Shown piece after piece: positions 10,596 to 24,029 of a stretch of 64,000 bases of DNA. Source of the DNA: Castanea sativa (taxonomy: Eukaryota; Streptophyta; Magnoliopsida; Fagales; Fagaceae); the NCBI RefSeq assembly GCF_040712315.1, contig NC_134022.1, positions 5,208,001-5,272,000 of the forward strand, read 5' to 3'. Every line of letters starts with the position of its first letter. The stretch's first letter is position 1. A program made the position numbers and the translations under genes. Under the pieces are notes generated by a model. It saw only the letters and a list, made by a program, of their open reading frames with translations. It ran no database searches and was not told the origin of the DNA.

Positions 10596-11499
10596 GTATC
10601 AAAATATTTTGTTCTAATAGAAAAAAAAAAAAAAAAATCTCGTAAACCAAATCCCAATTTCCCACAAAATAAAAGAAATGAATTTTAACCACCCAACGAA
10701 AAAAAAAAAAAAAAGAAAGAAGAAGAAGAAGTAGGATTAGTTATAAATAGATTTTTTTTTTTTTTTTTTTGTATAACTAGACATGGTTTTGGAAATATTC
10801 CCCCTTAAATAGACCATAAAATATTATCTATTGCTATTTTATTTAGAAAAAATCAATTAAAAACAAAATCAAGGTTTACCTATTTTCTTTTTCGTTTTTT
10901 TTTTTATGAAATTAAAGAATGGCCACATTTTTATTAGTAAACAATGACCACATAATTCCAATCACATGACTAAATTGTAAATATCCTTGTCTTGGCACTA
11001 AAATATAAAAATGTCTTTATCTCCTCCAAAACTGATATAAAAGTATGCGGCATCTTTTATGTCAATTGAGTTAAATTAATAGGTGGGATCCATATTCTAT
11101 CTTCTACCTTCTCACGAAAACTAAAATTATAGTGACACGATATTTGTTATAATTTGTGTTCATATTTAGGGTCAACTTAATACAGTATGAGCTCTGTGAC
11201 TATTTTTAAATGAATTTAGGAATTTCCTTATTTTTTATATTTAAATACCACATAAATAATATTTAGTTAATGTTCTATCTTTTAATTTTTATAATTCATT
11301 ATTCTTCCCTTTTAATATGAATAATTCACTTAATAGTTGTGGCAGGCAAATAATAGGACAGGTTAATTATTAGTCAAACTTGCTTCTTTTGATTACACAA
11401 TTAATTTGAAGAGGCGGGATGCTTAATCAATCTTGAATACCTTTATTTGATGAAAAGAGTTAATTTGGAGTTGATAGAATTAGTTTTAAGTGCAAATAT
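10596..11499. other. AT-rich gene-free DNA
   Basis: Several long A and T homopolymers occur (10621, 10699, 10752). I see no gene or clear element. Confidence 0.5.
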
Positions 11500-12110
11500 A
11501 CGCTGATGAATAAGTAATGGTCTCAAAGGATTTGTATTGAGCTCCTTGAGCTTACTCCGAGGCAGTGATTACAATTTGTTTTCGATGCTAAAAAGTAAAT
11601 CCTTTTTCTTCAGGGCTTTCTTTGCCTTATATAGTCATCTAAGTTGTATCCTAGCCCTACATCTGGAGGGCTAGGGTTTAAATTGCTTGATACTTGTCCC
11701 ATCAAGGCTTTATTAAAAGGTTTCTATATTAAGATACGAGTTGTGTTGGCATTGTTTAGGGGTCATTTCCTCATAAATGCAGTCAGTCAAGTAGATTCAT
11801 AATATTGAATGCGGAGGTGGTAGACGTTTTATCTGTCTTCCTCCCTTCCAAGCTTGATGACAAACTTTCACTCTCATCCTCAATTTATGCCCAAGGGCCT
11901 TCACTGCTGGTTCCCAGCCCTCAAGAACATACTCTGATCCTCAGGTCCTCGGGCATTATAATCTTCCTATACCTGCAAATGATTGCTCATATCTTCTTGA
12001 GGATTCACTGTCGGTGTCTTCCAAGGTTTGTACCCATGTCATTGTCCCTGGCCCACCTATTCACGTCCTCGGATCCTTGTCCTCCCACAACAGTGATTTG
12101 ATTGAAAATT
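11500..12110 (-). mobile_element. Diverged solo LTR related to the gypsy family
   Basis: The stretch near 11755-11810 (gtttaggggtcatttcctca, then taaatgcagtcag and gcggaggtggtag) lines up with 1432-1500 of the first element's LTR. Text such as 'gatcctcaggtcctcgggca' and 'cacgtcctcggatccttgtc' is typical of this LTR family. No internal coding region follows. Borders are approximate. Confidence 0.5.
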
Positions 12111-12175
12111 TACTAGCTTAGGACCAATCTTTTTGATATGAAATGGGTTGATTGGAGTAATATTGTCTTCATTCA

Positions 12176-12350
12176 GTGTCCGTTTGCTATTTAGCTTATT
12201 TTTGTTATTATTTATGAGTTCCACTGCAGCTTTTGGTTCTATTAATGGGTCTCATTGTACTATTTCAGTTAACTTTTACCTTTATCTACAGTATTTTCAG
12301 TTAAAAGTTTTCAGTTTCAACAAAATAAGCGGATCCCAAACGGATCCTTA
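12176..12350. mobile_element. Short inverted-repeat element, GTCCGTTTGG family, copy 1
   Basis: It begins gtgtccgtttg and ends cccaaacggatcct, which are rough inverted repeats. The inside shares 'gtactatttcagttaact', 'ttacagtatttt'-like and caaaataagcggatccc segments with the copy at 21025. Confidence 0.6.
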
Positions 12351-13689
12351 GATATTAAGGTAGTTATTATTATACATCAGTCACAATAGGTCTTTGAAAA
12401 AATAAATTAAAAAAGAGAGTTATACATCTAGACTTTTTTTTTTCTTTCTATTATTTCATTTTGTAGAGACATGGTATTGGTATTTTATTCCATAATTTTC
12501 TGATTTTATGAGCTTGAAACTGTTTTATTTATTTATTTTAGAAACAGATACACACATATATGACTCTCAAAAAAAAAAAAAAAAAAGATACACACTCCTA
12601 CAAGAGAGAGAATGTGGTTCTAAGTAACACAAATACACACTATAAACTCTACTCAAATGGATGTTTGTCAACACATATGAGCATGAATTGTCTAAAAATG
12701 GGACTTAGCCAACACATATATGACCGAAGATTGACATCATTGGTGGTAATTTAATATGTTGAGTTCCGACCAAATTTGGAAGCTAGCCTTGCGTTTTATA
12801 TTTGGTGAGGGTTGCTTGTAATTGTAGTACGTACTATTGCTGTTTTTTTTTTTCCTACTGCAAGGAACCAGAACGTAATTGGAGCAAAATACTATGTTTG
12901 TACGGAAAGCCCTGCACTTAATTAAGTCTTAATGAGTACCAATGTTGAAGACTTGAAGAAATTGCAAAATAGACTTAGTCGTGTGACTTTCAACTCCAAC
13001 AAAACAAGCATGCGCTACTTTGAGGAAACGCGTTGTGTAGGGAAGTATAAGATCAAATCAAGTCCGATTATAGTAAAGCACAGTCAAAGTTGGTCTGTAC
13101 GTAGTAGAGTGCTACTCTACAATTTCAACATTTGATTGGAAGTCATTAGTCATTAGTCATTAGTCATTAGTCATTTACCTAGAATAGAGTTGTTGAATGG
13201 AAAGTCATGTTGATATGAGAATGGTGGTGCTGGGTAGTGAGTACTTTTCGACCAAGGTACTTTTATTTTTTTATGGCATGAAATACTGCTTTTTAGTCAC
13301 TAGGGGTTGTGTTGCTCTTGTCAAGAAGCTTTCATTTGTATTTGCAAACTTTTTTTTTTTTGGCTGGCATCCATAAAGATTGACATAATTTCCCAAGTGC
13401 CCCTAAGAGATTATTCCTTCTTTTTTTTTTTTTTTTTTTTTTTGGGAACCCCTTGGCAGTACTCTTTGTAGAAAAAATGATTTTTATTTTGCAGTACTTT
13501 GTAATTTATAGAATTTTTTAATAGGGTTTTATTTCTTTATTTTAAAATTAAAAGTATTTTAATTAAAAATAATGGGAAATATAATTCTCTTGAGATTTTG
13601 AGTGTTTAACCCTTGTGGTATTGTTTTATTTATAAATCATTAACAATGTGTTAGGAAGTTTAAAAGGAGAGAAGAGAAGAGGTAAGGGG
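12351..13689. other. Gene-free DNA with simple repeats
   Basis: It holds poly-A and poly-T tracts (12571, 13422) and five tandem agtcatt units at 13141-13175. No convincing coding region is visible. Confidence 0.5.
13141..13175. repeat. Five tandem agtcatt heptamers
   Basis: Five exact copies of a 7-base unit in a row. Confidence 0.95.
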
Positions 13690-14415
13690 CCCCCGACCCT
13701 CCCCTGTTAAAAAACAACCAAACATTATGGCATTAAATTCTCCCCTTCCTTTTCCCTTACTCCCCTTCATGCCTCCTCCATCCCAACACACTACAATTGT
13801 GTAATACTTGACTCCCCCTTGGGTTTTTGGTGACACGCAAAACACTCTTGTGATTGTAACATTGTATTTAAAAATTTAGTTCTAAAATGTTCATATAAAC
13901 TAAACCACAAAGGGATTACGAGTTACATTTAAAAATCTTAGGGGTTTAAGAGTGATAAAATTGATGGTTTACACATAAAAAAAGAATGCAAAAGGGTTAA
14001 ATGTTACACTCAAAACTTACATTAATGTAAGCCTTTTGGTGAGATTTGATATTCCTCCAAACCTTTCCCCTCCCCCGTTAAAAAACAACCAAACAATGTT
14101 TATTAAACCCTCCACTTCCCCTTCCCTCTCCTCCCTCTCCATCATAACACTACAAAAATTGTGTAATACTTAACTCTCTTTGGGCTTTTTGGTGTAACAG
14201 AAAACCGCCATGTGACATTGTATTTGAAAATATAGTTCTAAAATTTTGCAAAAGACAAAATCACAAGAGGGTTCAGTGTTATGTTAAAAAAACCTCAAGG
14301 ATTTAAGTGTGATACATTACACATAATTATTTCTCAAAAAAAAAAAATGAGACAACAAAATGTTTAAGTGTTACACTTAAAACTTAAATCTACGCCAGCA
14401 TTTTTGGCGAGTAGA
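13690..14415. repeat. Diverged tandem duplication, unit about 372 bp
   Basis: Two direct copies, about 13690-14061 and 14062-14415. Both contain gttaaaaaacaaccaaaca, a C-rich tract, acactacaa, ttgtgtaatactt, 'ttgggctttttggtgtaac'-like text, gtgacattgtattt and a tagttctaaaatt segment. A trace of a third copy may start near 14446. Confidence 0.8.
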
Positions 14416-15203
14416 TTAATTCCTCTATTTGAAAAAAAAAAAAAGGGGGGGGGGGGACACTTGTCCTCCTACTAAAAAATCAAGCATATTTGTATTACAA
14501 TAAGAACTAACATTTAATCAATTATTATTGGATGATCAAAACTAAGGCATGATACTTGACATGTCTTATTAAAAAAATTAGATGAAAAATTATTTGCACT
14601 CAATTTTTATTATTTTATTATTTTAGATTTCTTTCAATTGAATTAAAACTTCGTCATATCCTAATTTACATTATTTGAAATTCACAATTCACAAAGTTGG
14701 GGTATAGATTAGGAAAAAAGAAAACGAATGGGACGCACCTTATTATTTTCAAAAAGACGAGGGACTGCGAAGAAAAACAGAATACAGAAGTAATAAAAAA
14801 TAGGATAAATGATGGGTGGGTTTTTTCCACATGGGAAAGTGGTATATACACGTGCCTGGTGCCCCCAACAAAAAAAAAACAAAAAAAGAAAAAGAAAAGA
14901 AATATATAATATAATATAAAGACATTATTTTCACGACACGCATCAAGCAAAACGTGCATTAATAATTAATTCTATATTATTACTATAGTTTAAAGTAAAA
15001 TATAATTGTTTAAAACAAGTTGTGGGAATATCTTAATTTGAACAATTTTTATAATGGGACAAAAAAGGACGAACCACTCAAGCTCCGGATTATTTCTCGT
15101 GACGCCAACGCGTCCCTTACTTTTCTTTTTTTAATTTACTTTGTTATCATTTTCTTTTTGATTTATTTAATATTATTCTGTCTCTTTGCGGTAATTTTAT
15201 TTT
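14416..15203. other. AT-rich gene-free DNA
   Basis: It has a short G run after poly-A (14443-14456). I see no gene. Confidence 0.5.
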
Positions 15204-15378
15204 GGGTAATGCTAACGAGTACACTAAATGTAATAATTAATAATTTTAAAAAAAATTTGATATTATTTTTATGAAAAATTAAAAAATGTATCAAAATTTT
15301 AATTGCTTATTTTTCTCATTAAAATTTTATATAAATAAATTATTAATCAATTTTTTAAGGACATTATTAGCATTTCTC
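15204..15378. mobile_element. MITE-like element with inverted ends
   Basis: The left end gggtaatgctaacgagtaca and the right end (reverse complement gagaaatgctaataatgtcc) form imperfect inverted repeats of about 24 bases around an AT-rich core with no ORF. Confidence 0.6.
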
Positions 15379-15865
15379 ATTTCATAATAAAAAATTATTT
15401 TTTCTTTAATTTTTTATTTGTGGGAATCTAGAAAATAACACACACTCAAGAGAGTGGAAGTGTAAAAGTTTAGTTCAGAGGGCCCCAAGTTTAGGTCAAA
15501 TGGGTTGGCGATTATTTGGGAAAGTGGATGCCGAGTTTTTTGGTTTTATTGGCTGCCGAGTGGCGGCTCTTTCATGGAAGTCTCCAAGTCCAAAGACGAA
15601 AATGATGAGAAGTGACCGGGTGGGGAGTAGCATCAGTACTCAGAATTAGTAGTACTATGGTAGTCATAAAGAGATGGTATCACCCTTGGTGGGTTTGCGT
15701 GTGTCAACCTTCGATTAGATCGCTTGTATAATACGTAATAAAAGGCTTTTAGCCGCGTATGACCTAAAGACATATATTAGTAGTAATTTTTTATGAAAAT
15801 GTGAGAAAATAATTCACTTTGTTCTACAATTTTTTTTTTAGAGATTTTTAATTTATAATTTCTAA

Positions 15866-16030
15866 TTTTTTTTTTTTTTTTTTTAAGTTTCAACCTATGA
15901 TGTCCGTTTCTAATGATACATCTTTATCATCTGACCAAGACATCAATCAGTTTTTAGTGTAGGCGGGAATTGAATCTCAGATCTTTTATATAACCATCAG
16001 AGACTTTACCAGTTGAGTTAACTAGAACCC
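15866..16030 (-). mobile_element. tRNA-derived SINE, copy 1
   Basis: On the minus strand it starts near 16030 with agttaactcaactggtaaag (box A-like). It continues through gattcaattcccgcctacac (box B-like) and then aaaaactgattgatgtcttg, and ends in an A-tail read as the T run before 15885. The same order recurs at 17463, 32165, 54189 and 56098. Confidence 0.75.
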
Positions 16031-16977
16031 ACTTTTTTACCATTTTTTCAATTTCTTATAAATAAATTTAAAAATAGATTATTAAAATATGCCTTTAGAG
16101 CATATATTAACCAACCCATAATAAAATAAGGTTTTATTAACGCATGCCTGTAGGGCATATATTTGTAATCCATTTTAGATAACTTTTTATGGAACAATTG
16201 AAAAAGTTACTAATTATTTTGAAAAAAAAAATTCAATTTCTCATAAAATGTTTCTAAAAATGGATGATTGATGTGTACCCTAAGGGCATACATTAACTGG
16301 ACCCATAAAAAAAAAAGTAACATTTTAGCCCATCAAGAAACTAACTGGAACCCACTTTTTTTTTTTACCTTTTTTTCAATTTCCTATAAATAAATTTTAA
16401 AATAGATTATTAAAATATGCAGGCATATATTAACCAGACCCATAATAAAATAAGGTTTTATTAATGCATGCCTTTAGGGCATATATTAGTAATCCATTTT
16501 AGACAACTTTTTATGAAAAAAATAAAAAAGTTATTAATTATTTTGAAATTTTTTTTTTCAATTTTTCATAAAATGTTTCTAAAAATGGATGATTAATGTG
16601 TACCCTAAGGGCATACATTAACTGGACCCATAAAAAAAGTAACATTTTAGCCTATCAAAAAATAACTAGAACCCACTTTTTTACAAATTTTTCAATTTCC
16701 TATAAAAAAATTTAAAAACAGATTATTAAAATATACCTTAAAGGCATATATTAACCAGACCCATAATAAAATAAAGTTTTACTATCATATGTCTTTAGGG
16801 CATATATTAGTAAACTATTCTATAAAACTTTTTATGAAAAAATGAAAAAAGTTATTAATTTTTTTGACAACTTTTTCAATTTACCATAAAATGTTTCTAA
16901 AAATTGATAATTAATGTGTACCTTAAGGGCATACATTAACTAGACCCATCAAAAAAATTAATATTTTAGCCCATTAA
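16021..16977. repeat. Three tandem units of about 320 bp
   Basis: Units begin at about 16021, 16344 and 16665 with act(a/g)gaaccca. Each contains, in order, a t(g/a)cctttagggcatatatta-type motif, a second copy of it, and gtgtacc(c/t)taagggcata. The copies differ by many substitutions, so the array is old. The first unit overlaps the 5' tip of the SINE. Confidence 0.85.
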
Positions 16978-17462
16978 GATTAAAATTTACCTATTCATGT
17001 AAAATTGTGTAAAAATGCATGATTATTACAGTAGTTGTGTATATTTATACTAACACTATTTATTTTGCATTTATTCTTTCTTTACATAACTCGATGATGA
17101 AGAAAGAGAGTAGATAATAGTTATTGTGTGTAAAGAAAGAGAAACAATTTTAAAAAATTAAAATTTTTTGATATTTTAATGAAGTGCAGTGTAAAATAAA
17201 TAATCTTATATGTAGTGTTTTAAAAAGTGAGTATGTAAAATAAAAAAATAAAGAGTAAATAATTATATTAAAATGGACATAAATTTTTACATGAGTTGAT
17301 GTGAATATTATAAGAATTTGATTAGAGATCAAATTTACAAGTAACATTTCTATATACGTAAAGATAACTTTATAGTTTATACACCTTATAAAGGAGTATA
17401 ACAAATGCACGTTATATTTAAAAATACTGAAGACTGATATGTATAAATAATATGGCACTTGT
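16978..17462. other. AT-rich gene-free DNA
   Basis: No feature is visible beyond AT-rich sequence. The long minus-strand frame here (17150-17458) is pure low-complexity translation. Confidence 0.5.
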
Positions 17463-17624
17463 GGATTTCAGTTAACTCAACTGGTAACTTTTTTTTGTTT
17501 CGTAAAATAAGAGATTTGAGATTTAATTTTTGCCTATATTAAAAACCAATTAATGTCTTGATTTGATAATAAATAGTAATTATCATAACGAACACCAACG
17601 ATTTAAAATAATATTGTATCTAAA
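17463..17624 (+). mobile_element. tRNA-derived SINE, copy 2
   Basis: It contains 'agttaactcaactggtaac', taagagatttgagatttaa, 'aaaaaccaattaatgtcttg' and an A-rich end near 17618, in the same order as the other copies. It is diverged. Confidence 0.65.
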
Positions 17625-20600
17625 AAAATGCTATTCAAACTAATATTAAATAGTATTTTAATATTAAAAAACCCATAAAAAGATAGAATGCCTGTTATAT
17701 TATATCTATTTGCTAGGTTTTTTTTTTAATAATTTTTTTATATCTCTTTTGTTAGATTCATTAAATGGTTAAATATTGATAATTTTAAAAAACTACTATC
17801 TGGCGGCGTCAATGGTGGTGACTAGCGATGTCTATGATAGAGGCTTCTGGTGGCGGCCAAGTTTGGTGGTGGATCTAGTGGTAATGGTAGGGAGTTGTTG
17901 GGTTTTTTTATTTAGTTTAGCTGGTTAAACTAAAAGAAAGTCAATAATGATAATATTTAATTAATTAAGTAAACATATGACAAGTTCTTATTGGTGGAGT
18001 ATAAAGCAGAGAAGGATAAGTAAGACAGAAAATTTGAACTCCCATTTATGTGACCAAAAGTATAGAATTCAACTTGAAAATAGTATCAATTCACAAGGTT
18101 TATATTATATAATTATTTTCAAATTTTATTGTATTTTACACGTTTTTTTAATGAAAAACAACACGTTACTGTCTAAGGAATTCAAACTCAAAAGTCACGA
18201 CTCTTTTGAAAAGGTAACAATATTTATATATAAAAAATTGAATTATAGCTTTTGCTTCTTCTTTTTTTACTTTGTATTTTTGCTATTTATATATTTAGAC
18301 CCTGTAAAAATTGTAATATATATATATATATCAAATAAACCTTGACATATAAAAAAAAGTTATACGAATGTAAAAATAAAATTAATATTATTACGGGAAA
18401 TTGCCTATGGCCTTGTCGGCAAACTTACTAGAAGCTAATCAATATGCTCATCATGGAAAGTATCCTTTCTCTCGAAGGTTAAACGTCTTTTGCCCATAAG
18501 CTGTAAAATTTTCAGATTGATGAATCTAAAATTACCTTTTTAATTTTGAGAATCAATTCTAATTGTCTTAGTGTATGAATGAATGTTACGAGAAAATGTC
18601 TAATCAATCACAGAGCTAGATTGAACGGGTATGATGCCAAGAATAACGCGTGGGGTCCACCCTTAAATTGGTATCATTGTCTCTGGACCCGACGTAAGTC
18701 CCATGTGGCGGCAAATTTAGAGAATACTTTCGCCCATTGGTTTCAAGACCGGTCAAACAGTCACGTGGAGTAAGGTGTGGCCCCGGCCCCGGCCCCAGCC
18801 CCACCCAATTTACTTTGTCCTGTTCTGAGATTGAGATAGCTTGCAATTTCACCGTCCAATTTACCACAATTCTCTAATAACTTTTTTTTTTTACTTTTAC
18901 TTTTTTTAATATTTAATAGTTAAAATTTAAAATTGTTTTTCTCAATTTTAAATCTCAACCATTTATATCAATTACATCAAGTGCGGGTATTGCACTTAAT
19001 CTCAATATCCTGTTCTATTCATCCATTTGGCACTGACTTTTTTAATTTTTTTGTTGGGTTCGCTAATATACACCCTTAAAGCATACAATAATTATCTATT
19101 TTAGAAATATTTTTTTATAGAGAATTGTAAAAACTGTCAAGACAATTAATCATTTTCATATGTTTTTCACAAAAAGTTTATTGTTATTGTGAACTTGCTT
19201 AATGTTAGCTAAAAATATCAATTGGTTTTTCTAATAAAAAAATATCACTTGATTTTTTTTACCAATTTGCCCATTGGATGACCAGAGGCTTTTGGTTGAA
19301 GTAATTGGAATTGGCAAGAATATATTTGCTGGTTTCATTTTAGGAAAATGATTATTGATCTCCTTCAAATCCCTCCCATTTTAGGTGGATAAAACAATTA
19401 TTTTATTTTTAAATATTACATGTGTTGAAGCATCTTAATATTATTTAATTAGAATGAATTTATATGACAATATAAATGTAAAGATATGAGAGTTAATATG
19501 TAAGATAAAAAAATTAGTGAAAATGTTTAATCACACATTAAAAATAAGAGAGACTATTTTTTTTTTAATTGTGGTAATTAATGAATTAATATGTATTGAT
19601 TCATATAATGAGCCAGATACGTGCTCAAGGGAGAAGTGAAGGACAAATTTGTCAACAATGGAAATGAATCAACCTCTTGCATCCTCATACTTGAGTCTAT
19701 AAATAGACTCATTCATACCTAATACAAGTTACAGCGTTACAACAGTTTTTGGCTATACGACATTTGTTGGGCTGTTGTATTCTAAGAGAGACAAGTTAGA
19801 AAAAGTCTGCACCAGTTACAAAGTTTAGCTAACCAATGACTTGAATCTCCTTAAAGAAAGCGAGTGCTGCACCTCAATCAAAATAGTGTTATATATTTTT
19901 TAATTTCAAATAAATAATATTAAAAAAATTATTCAGTTTCTTTTTCGTTCTATTTCCATTATTATTATGTTTGCACCAACAACATGTCTTATATTTTAAA
20001 TAATAATTAGATAAAAGTTTTTTTTTGAGAAGTTTTAATTAGATAAAATTGAAGGATTCAATTGAAACATATATTTTTCTCTCATCTTAAGAGTGTGTGT
20101 CTGTGTATTATTAAATATGTATTTAAATTTGTTATAAATAGAATTTAATACATATCTTATTTATAATTTAGATTTTGGTTTTTAAAAATAAGACATTTTT
20201 AGCCTTTTGTCTCACATTCTGCAAAAAAGTTATCAAAAATAAGCAATTACTAAACGGACACTTTCTTTTAGCTTTTAATTTTTTTGTACAATTTTTTAAA
20301 ACTCCACTTTTTCGAGGTACAAGTATACTTTACCATACTTTCAACAAAAGTTTATATAAGTTAACTCCAAATGGACACTCAAACAAACAAGACACGACAC
20401 ATGTCAAAGAAAGAAAAATAAAAACACGACATGTGCAAGTCCATTTGAGCGTGTAGAGGCTAATATTTTTAACGAACCCGCCAATAGCAGGTTTTAAAAA
20501 ATTCCAATTTGTTGAAACCAATCTTTAAATCCGGCAGGTCAGTTGAATATCTTAGCAATTTCGACTTGATAGTTTTAGTTGGTTCTATAGGTTAACAAAT

Positions 20601-21024
20601 TCAATTGATTAAATGAAATTATTTCAAATATATTGAATCATTTTTTATTCCTCAAATAAAAAAGGAAAGAAAAATTAAATTTATTATTAATTTAATTACA
20701 AATTCTAGATTATTTTTTTATAAAAATGGCGTAAGTTTTTTCACATTGAAAATGAAAACATTTCAAAATCTAAAATTAGACTAGTACATATTGTAAGATC
20801 AATAATAAAATCTTAGAGAGAGCAGCTATAGTTTATTAGGGAACAGAAAGACGAAATTGAAAAAATAAAAGGGAAGAGACAAAGATGAAAGAAATAAAGT
20901 GGGTGGGTATGTGAGGTAGAGTTTGCAACATAATAAAGTATATAAATATATATAATATAGGTGGGCGGGTCAGGTTGTGGTGGGTTAGAAATATCTTAAC
21001 TCGCTAACCCGACCCACCTCACCT
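17625..21024. other. Gene-free DNA between elements
   Basis: It has a GGC/GTGG-rich patch at 17805-17900 that resembles the rc of 22320-22440, and a ggcccc microsatellite at 18777-18802. A stretch near 19050-19150 shares 'acacccttaaagcataca'-type text with the array at 16021. No gene is recognised. Confidence 0.45.
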
Positions 21025-21229
21025 AGTGTCCGTTTGGCAAAGATTATTTTTGTCAACTTATTTTACTATTCAGCTTATTTTTGCTACTATTTATGGGCCC
21101 TATTGCACTGTTTGTTACTATTTATATATCTCACTATACTATTTCAGCCAAATTTTACTTTTATTTACAATACGTTTAGTAAAAATTTTTCAGTTATAAT
21201 AAAATAAGCGAATCCCAAACAAACCCTTA
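21025..21229. mobile_element. Short inverted-repeat element, GTCCGTTTGG family, copy 2
   Basis: It starts agtgtccgtttgg and ends cccaaacaaaccct. The inside (gctactatttatgggccct, then attgcactgttt and tcagttataataaaataag) matches the copy at 12176. Confidence 0.65.
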
Positions 21230-23160
21230 ATGGACATACATAGATTGAGTCAGGTAGGTTTGGTAGGTTAGGCAGTTTTTCTGCACAACCCCATTAGGTA
21301 TATTTTATTTATTTATAAGAATATTTTATATTTATTTATAACTTTTCAAACTAAATAAGGAATATCTAATCTTTATAAACATATTTAAAATTAAAAGACT
21401 CTTTTCAATAAATAAAAAAAGTTTTTCCACTTAACATAATGATGACACGCATGCAAATGTGTTTGGACATGTCAAGGTTTTTGATGTGTTTGTACTTTAC
21501 TAAGTGATAGGGGTTTTGTGAAATCTTCTAAAATATTAATGGGTAAAAGGATTGGAGTTACTTTGTACCAAGGCACCGACAATTTAACCCATTTTGTTTA
21601 GTTGTCATCCCTCCTTGGAGTGGTATCCTCTTTCTCAAGATACAATTATTATCTCATGCACCAATTAATTTTACAAACATGTAAGTTTTACCATGTGTGA
21701 AACTAACTTGCACATTATAAGAAACTAGGTTGTAATGTGTGCTAATGCTAAAAAACATTCAAAAGTAGTAATTATGAGGTACTTTCAAATAAATAAGTAA
21801 GGGGGTTATCTCAAATTTCACACTATGTATCATGAATGAGTCATTTAGTACAAAAATTAAAGGAGAAAAGTACGTGGTACAAAAATTAGACAATATTTAG
21901 AAATTAATCTAAATTTAATTTGGATTCTAATTAAACTTTCATTTTAATATAATATTATGATATAATGCAAACATATGAGCAAAATACTTGTATCCCCAAT
22001 TTCTAAATTTGTACTCCCCTCAAAATTCTCTCTAATAATATATTTTTTTAAAGTTTGCAACCTATAAATAGTAGGTTGTGTATTTGAGAACTCACCATTC
22101 ATGGTTATTAAAAAAAATATAGCAATACATTCTCAAATAAAGAGAAAATTTGGGGTGTTGAGCATTCACATGAAAGCTTTTTAAAAATTTAACTTTTAGC
22201 AGCTCAAAAAGTTACTTTATTTATTTTAACAACTTACTTTACAATATACCCAATATTAAAGGTTTTATTTTAACATACAACACAATAAAACAATATAAAC
22301 AACACAATAATCAACAACCACAACCACAACCACGACCAGCCATGGCAAGCACCACCGTCACAACCACGACTAGCCATGGCAACCACCACCATAGCCACAA
22401 AAACCACTGCCACAGCCATAGCCATTGACACCACCACCCACAATTCCAAGAAAATAACCCAAAACATCATCAGTTACCATTAGCAACATGCCCATATTTA
22501 GCCAAGCATACCCCCACCTCATTTTAGATGAACCCAAGGAAGTTTAACCTCTATGTGAGATTGACAACATCCATCTCAAATCTCCATCACTGCCACCCAC
22601 TGAGACTAAACTAGTAGTAGCCCCGTTCTTAGTGGCCCAACCACTACTCACAACGATAACAAATAATAACAATCACTACTACAACAAAATGAGATCTAAC
22701 CCAGGCCTAACTTCAACCCCTAAAACAAGATTAACCCAACCACAACCTAACCAACACTTAGCCATAGCTGTTGACACCTAGCCACAACCCATACCGGCGC
22801 CCTAGCCACCAACGAGGGACGAACACCATGAGCAAAACCGAGCCACTGTGTAAGGGGAGAGAGACGAAGAGGAGAGCAAAGAGAGAAAAATGCCAACGAA
22901 GAAGTGGTAGTAAGGAAGTTGCCAACAAAGAAAGCTACCTTTGGCTTTGGCTTTGGCTTGTTCGGCCATGAGAGAGATGAAAGATTAGAGTTTTGGAGAA
23001 AGTTGCGAGACAGAGGTACGGAAGAGAGAGAGAGGAGAGAGAATAGATAAAAGACTTGAGCGAAAAGTGGCACAAGACAGATAGAGAAAGAAAAAAATTA
23101 ATAAAAAAAAGTAGTAACTTGCTATAGTGAATTGTTATTAGTAACAATTTAATGTAGTAA
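21230..23160. other. Gene-free DNA with CAACCA-rich tract
   Basis: The stretch 22310-22450 is a CAACCAC-type low-complexity tract that gives spurious frames. The stretch 22900-23070 is GA-rich. The text near 22250-22330 (ttttattttaacatacaaca) resembles the inside of the MITE at 23161, so a second related element may be present, but I cannot place its ends. Confidence 0.45.
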
Positions 23161-23529
23161 GAGCATCCACAGTAATGGAGCTAAAATTTTAGCAATTTAG
23201 CTCCATAAAAAGTTATTTTATCTATTTTACCTACTCATTTTACAAAACATGCTACAGTAGTGGATCTATTTTAACTTTCAACACAATAAAATAATATAAA
23301 TATCACAATAAAATAATATATCTACTACAATAAAATAATATATCTCACTACCCAAAAAATATTCAACCACAATTTAATTGGAAAGGTGAATAAATTTTTC
23401 AATACATGAGCACTGTAGCATTTTAGTTAAATTTTTTTGCTTTACCTCCATTGCTGCAGGAGGATTTTTTATGTTTGAGTGAAACTAATATAGCTATATA
23501 GCTACTTAGCTCCACTGCTGTAATTGCTT
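23161..23529. mobile_element. Tourist-like MITE with TAA target duplication
   Basis: The ends gagcatccacagtaatggagc and, on the other strand, 'aagcaattacagcagtggag' plus c match at about 15 of 21 places. The element is flanked by taa on both sides (23158-23160 and 23530-23532). A TWA target duplication is typical of PIF/Harbinger elements. It has no ORF. Confidence 0.7.
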
Positions 23530-24029
23530 TAAATTGCTAAATAATTATAAATTTGACACTATTGATGAATGAGCTTTTTTAGTGTTTGTATGGTTAAAAT
23601 AGCTTATTTTGACCACCTAACTCTCTCTCTTCTTTTTTTTTTTTTCCGAGGGAGTTGACAACCTTATTGTGAATACCTTAATTGGTAAGATAGTATCTGG
23701 ATTTTTACACCCCAATGCTGATACTAATTTACTATAGCTACAGTTAGCATACTCTACAGTCTACAGTCTATACAAAGTATAGACTAAAATAAAAAAATAA
23801 AGTGGATGACCCCGATTAAATCGGCTTGCCCCTTCGTAGAAACCGCCCCAACGCTTTTTCCCTTGTCCACTCACTCAATCTCCCAAGTCCCAACTAAAAT
23901 TCAGCTCAAATGCACTCCAAATAAATCCCAAACACAAATGCACCCAAAATTACGCTTCTTTCTCCTTTTATGCCCCACACACCCTTAAAGCTCTCAAACT
24001 CCAAACCCCCACCCCTACTCACACCTCCT

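Noticed and set aside
16080..16950. Tttaggg-containing motifs as interstitial telomere repeats
   Set aside because: The TTTAGGG heptamer is never tandem; each occurs once within a longer cctttagggcatata motif.
18579..18867. Frames on both strands around a ggcccc microsatellite
   Set aside because: No domain; the sequence composition of a short GC-rich patch explains the open frames.
22747..23147. Overlapping minus-strand frames of 70-108 residues with Leu/Ser-rich, signal-peptide-like text
   Set aside because: They are translations of a GA-rich and CAACCA-rich low-complexity tract, with no domain and no leader signals.
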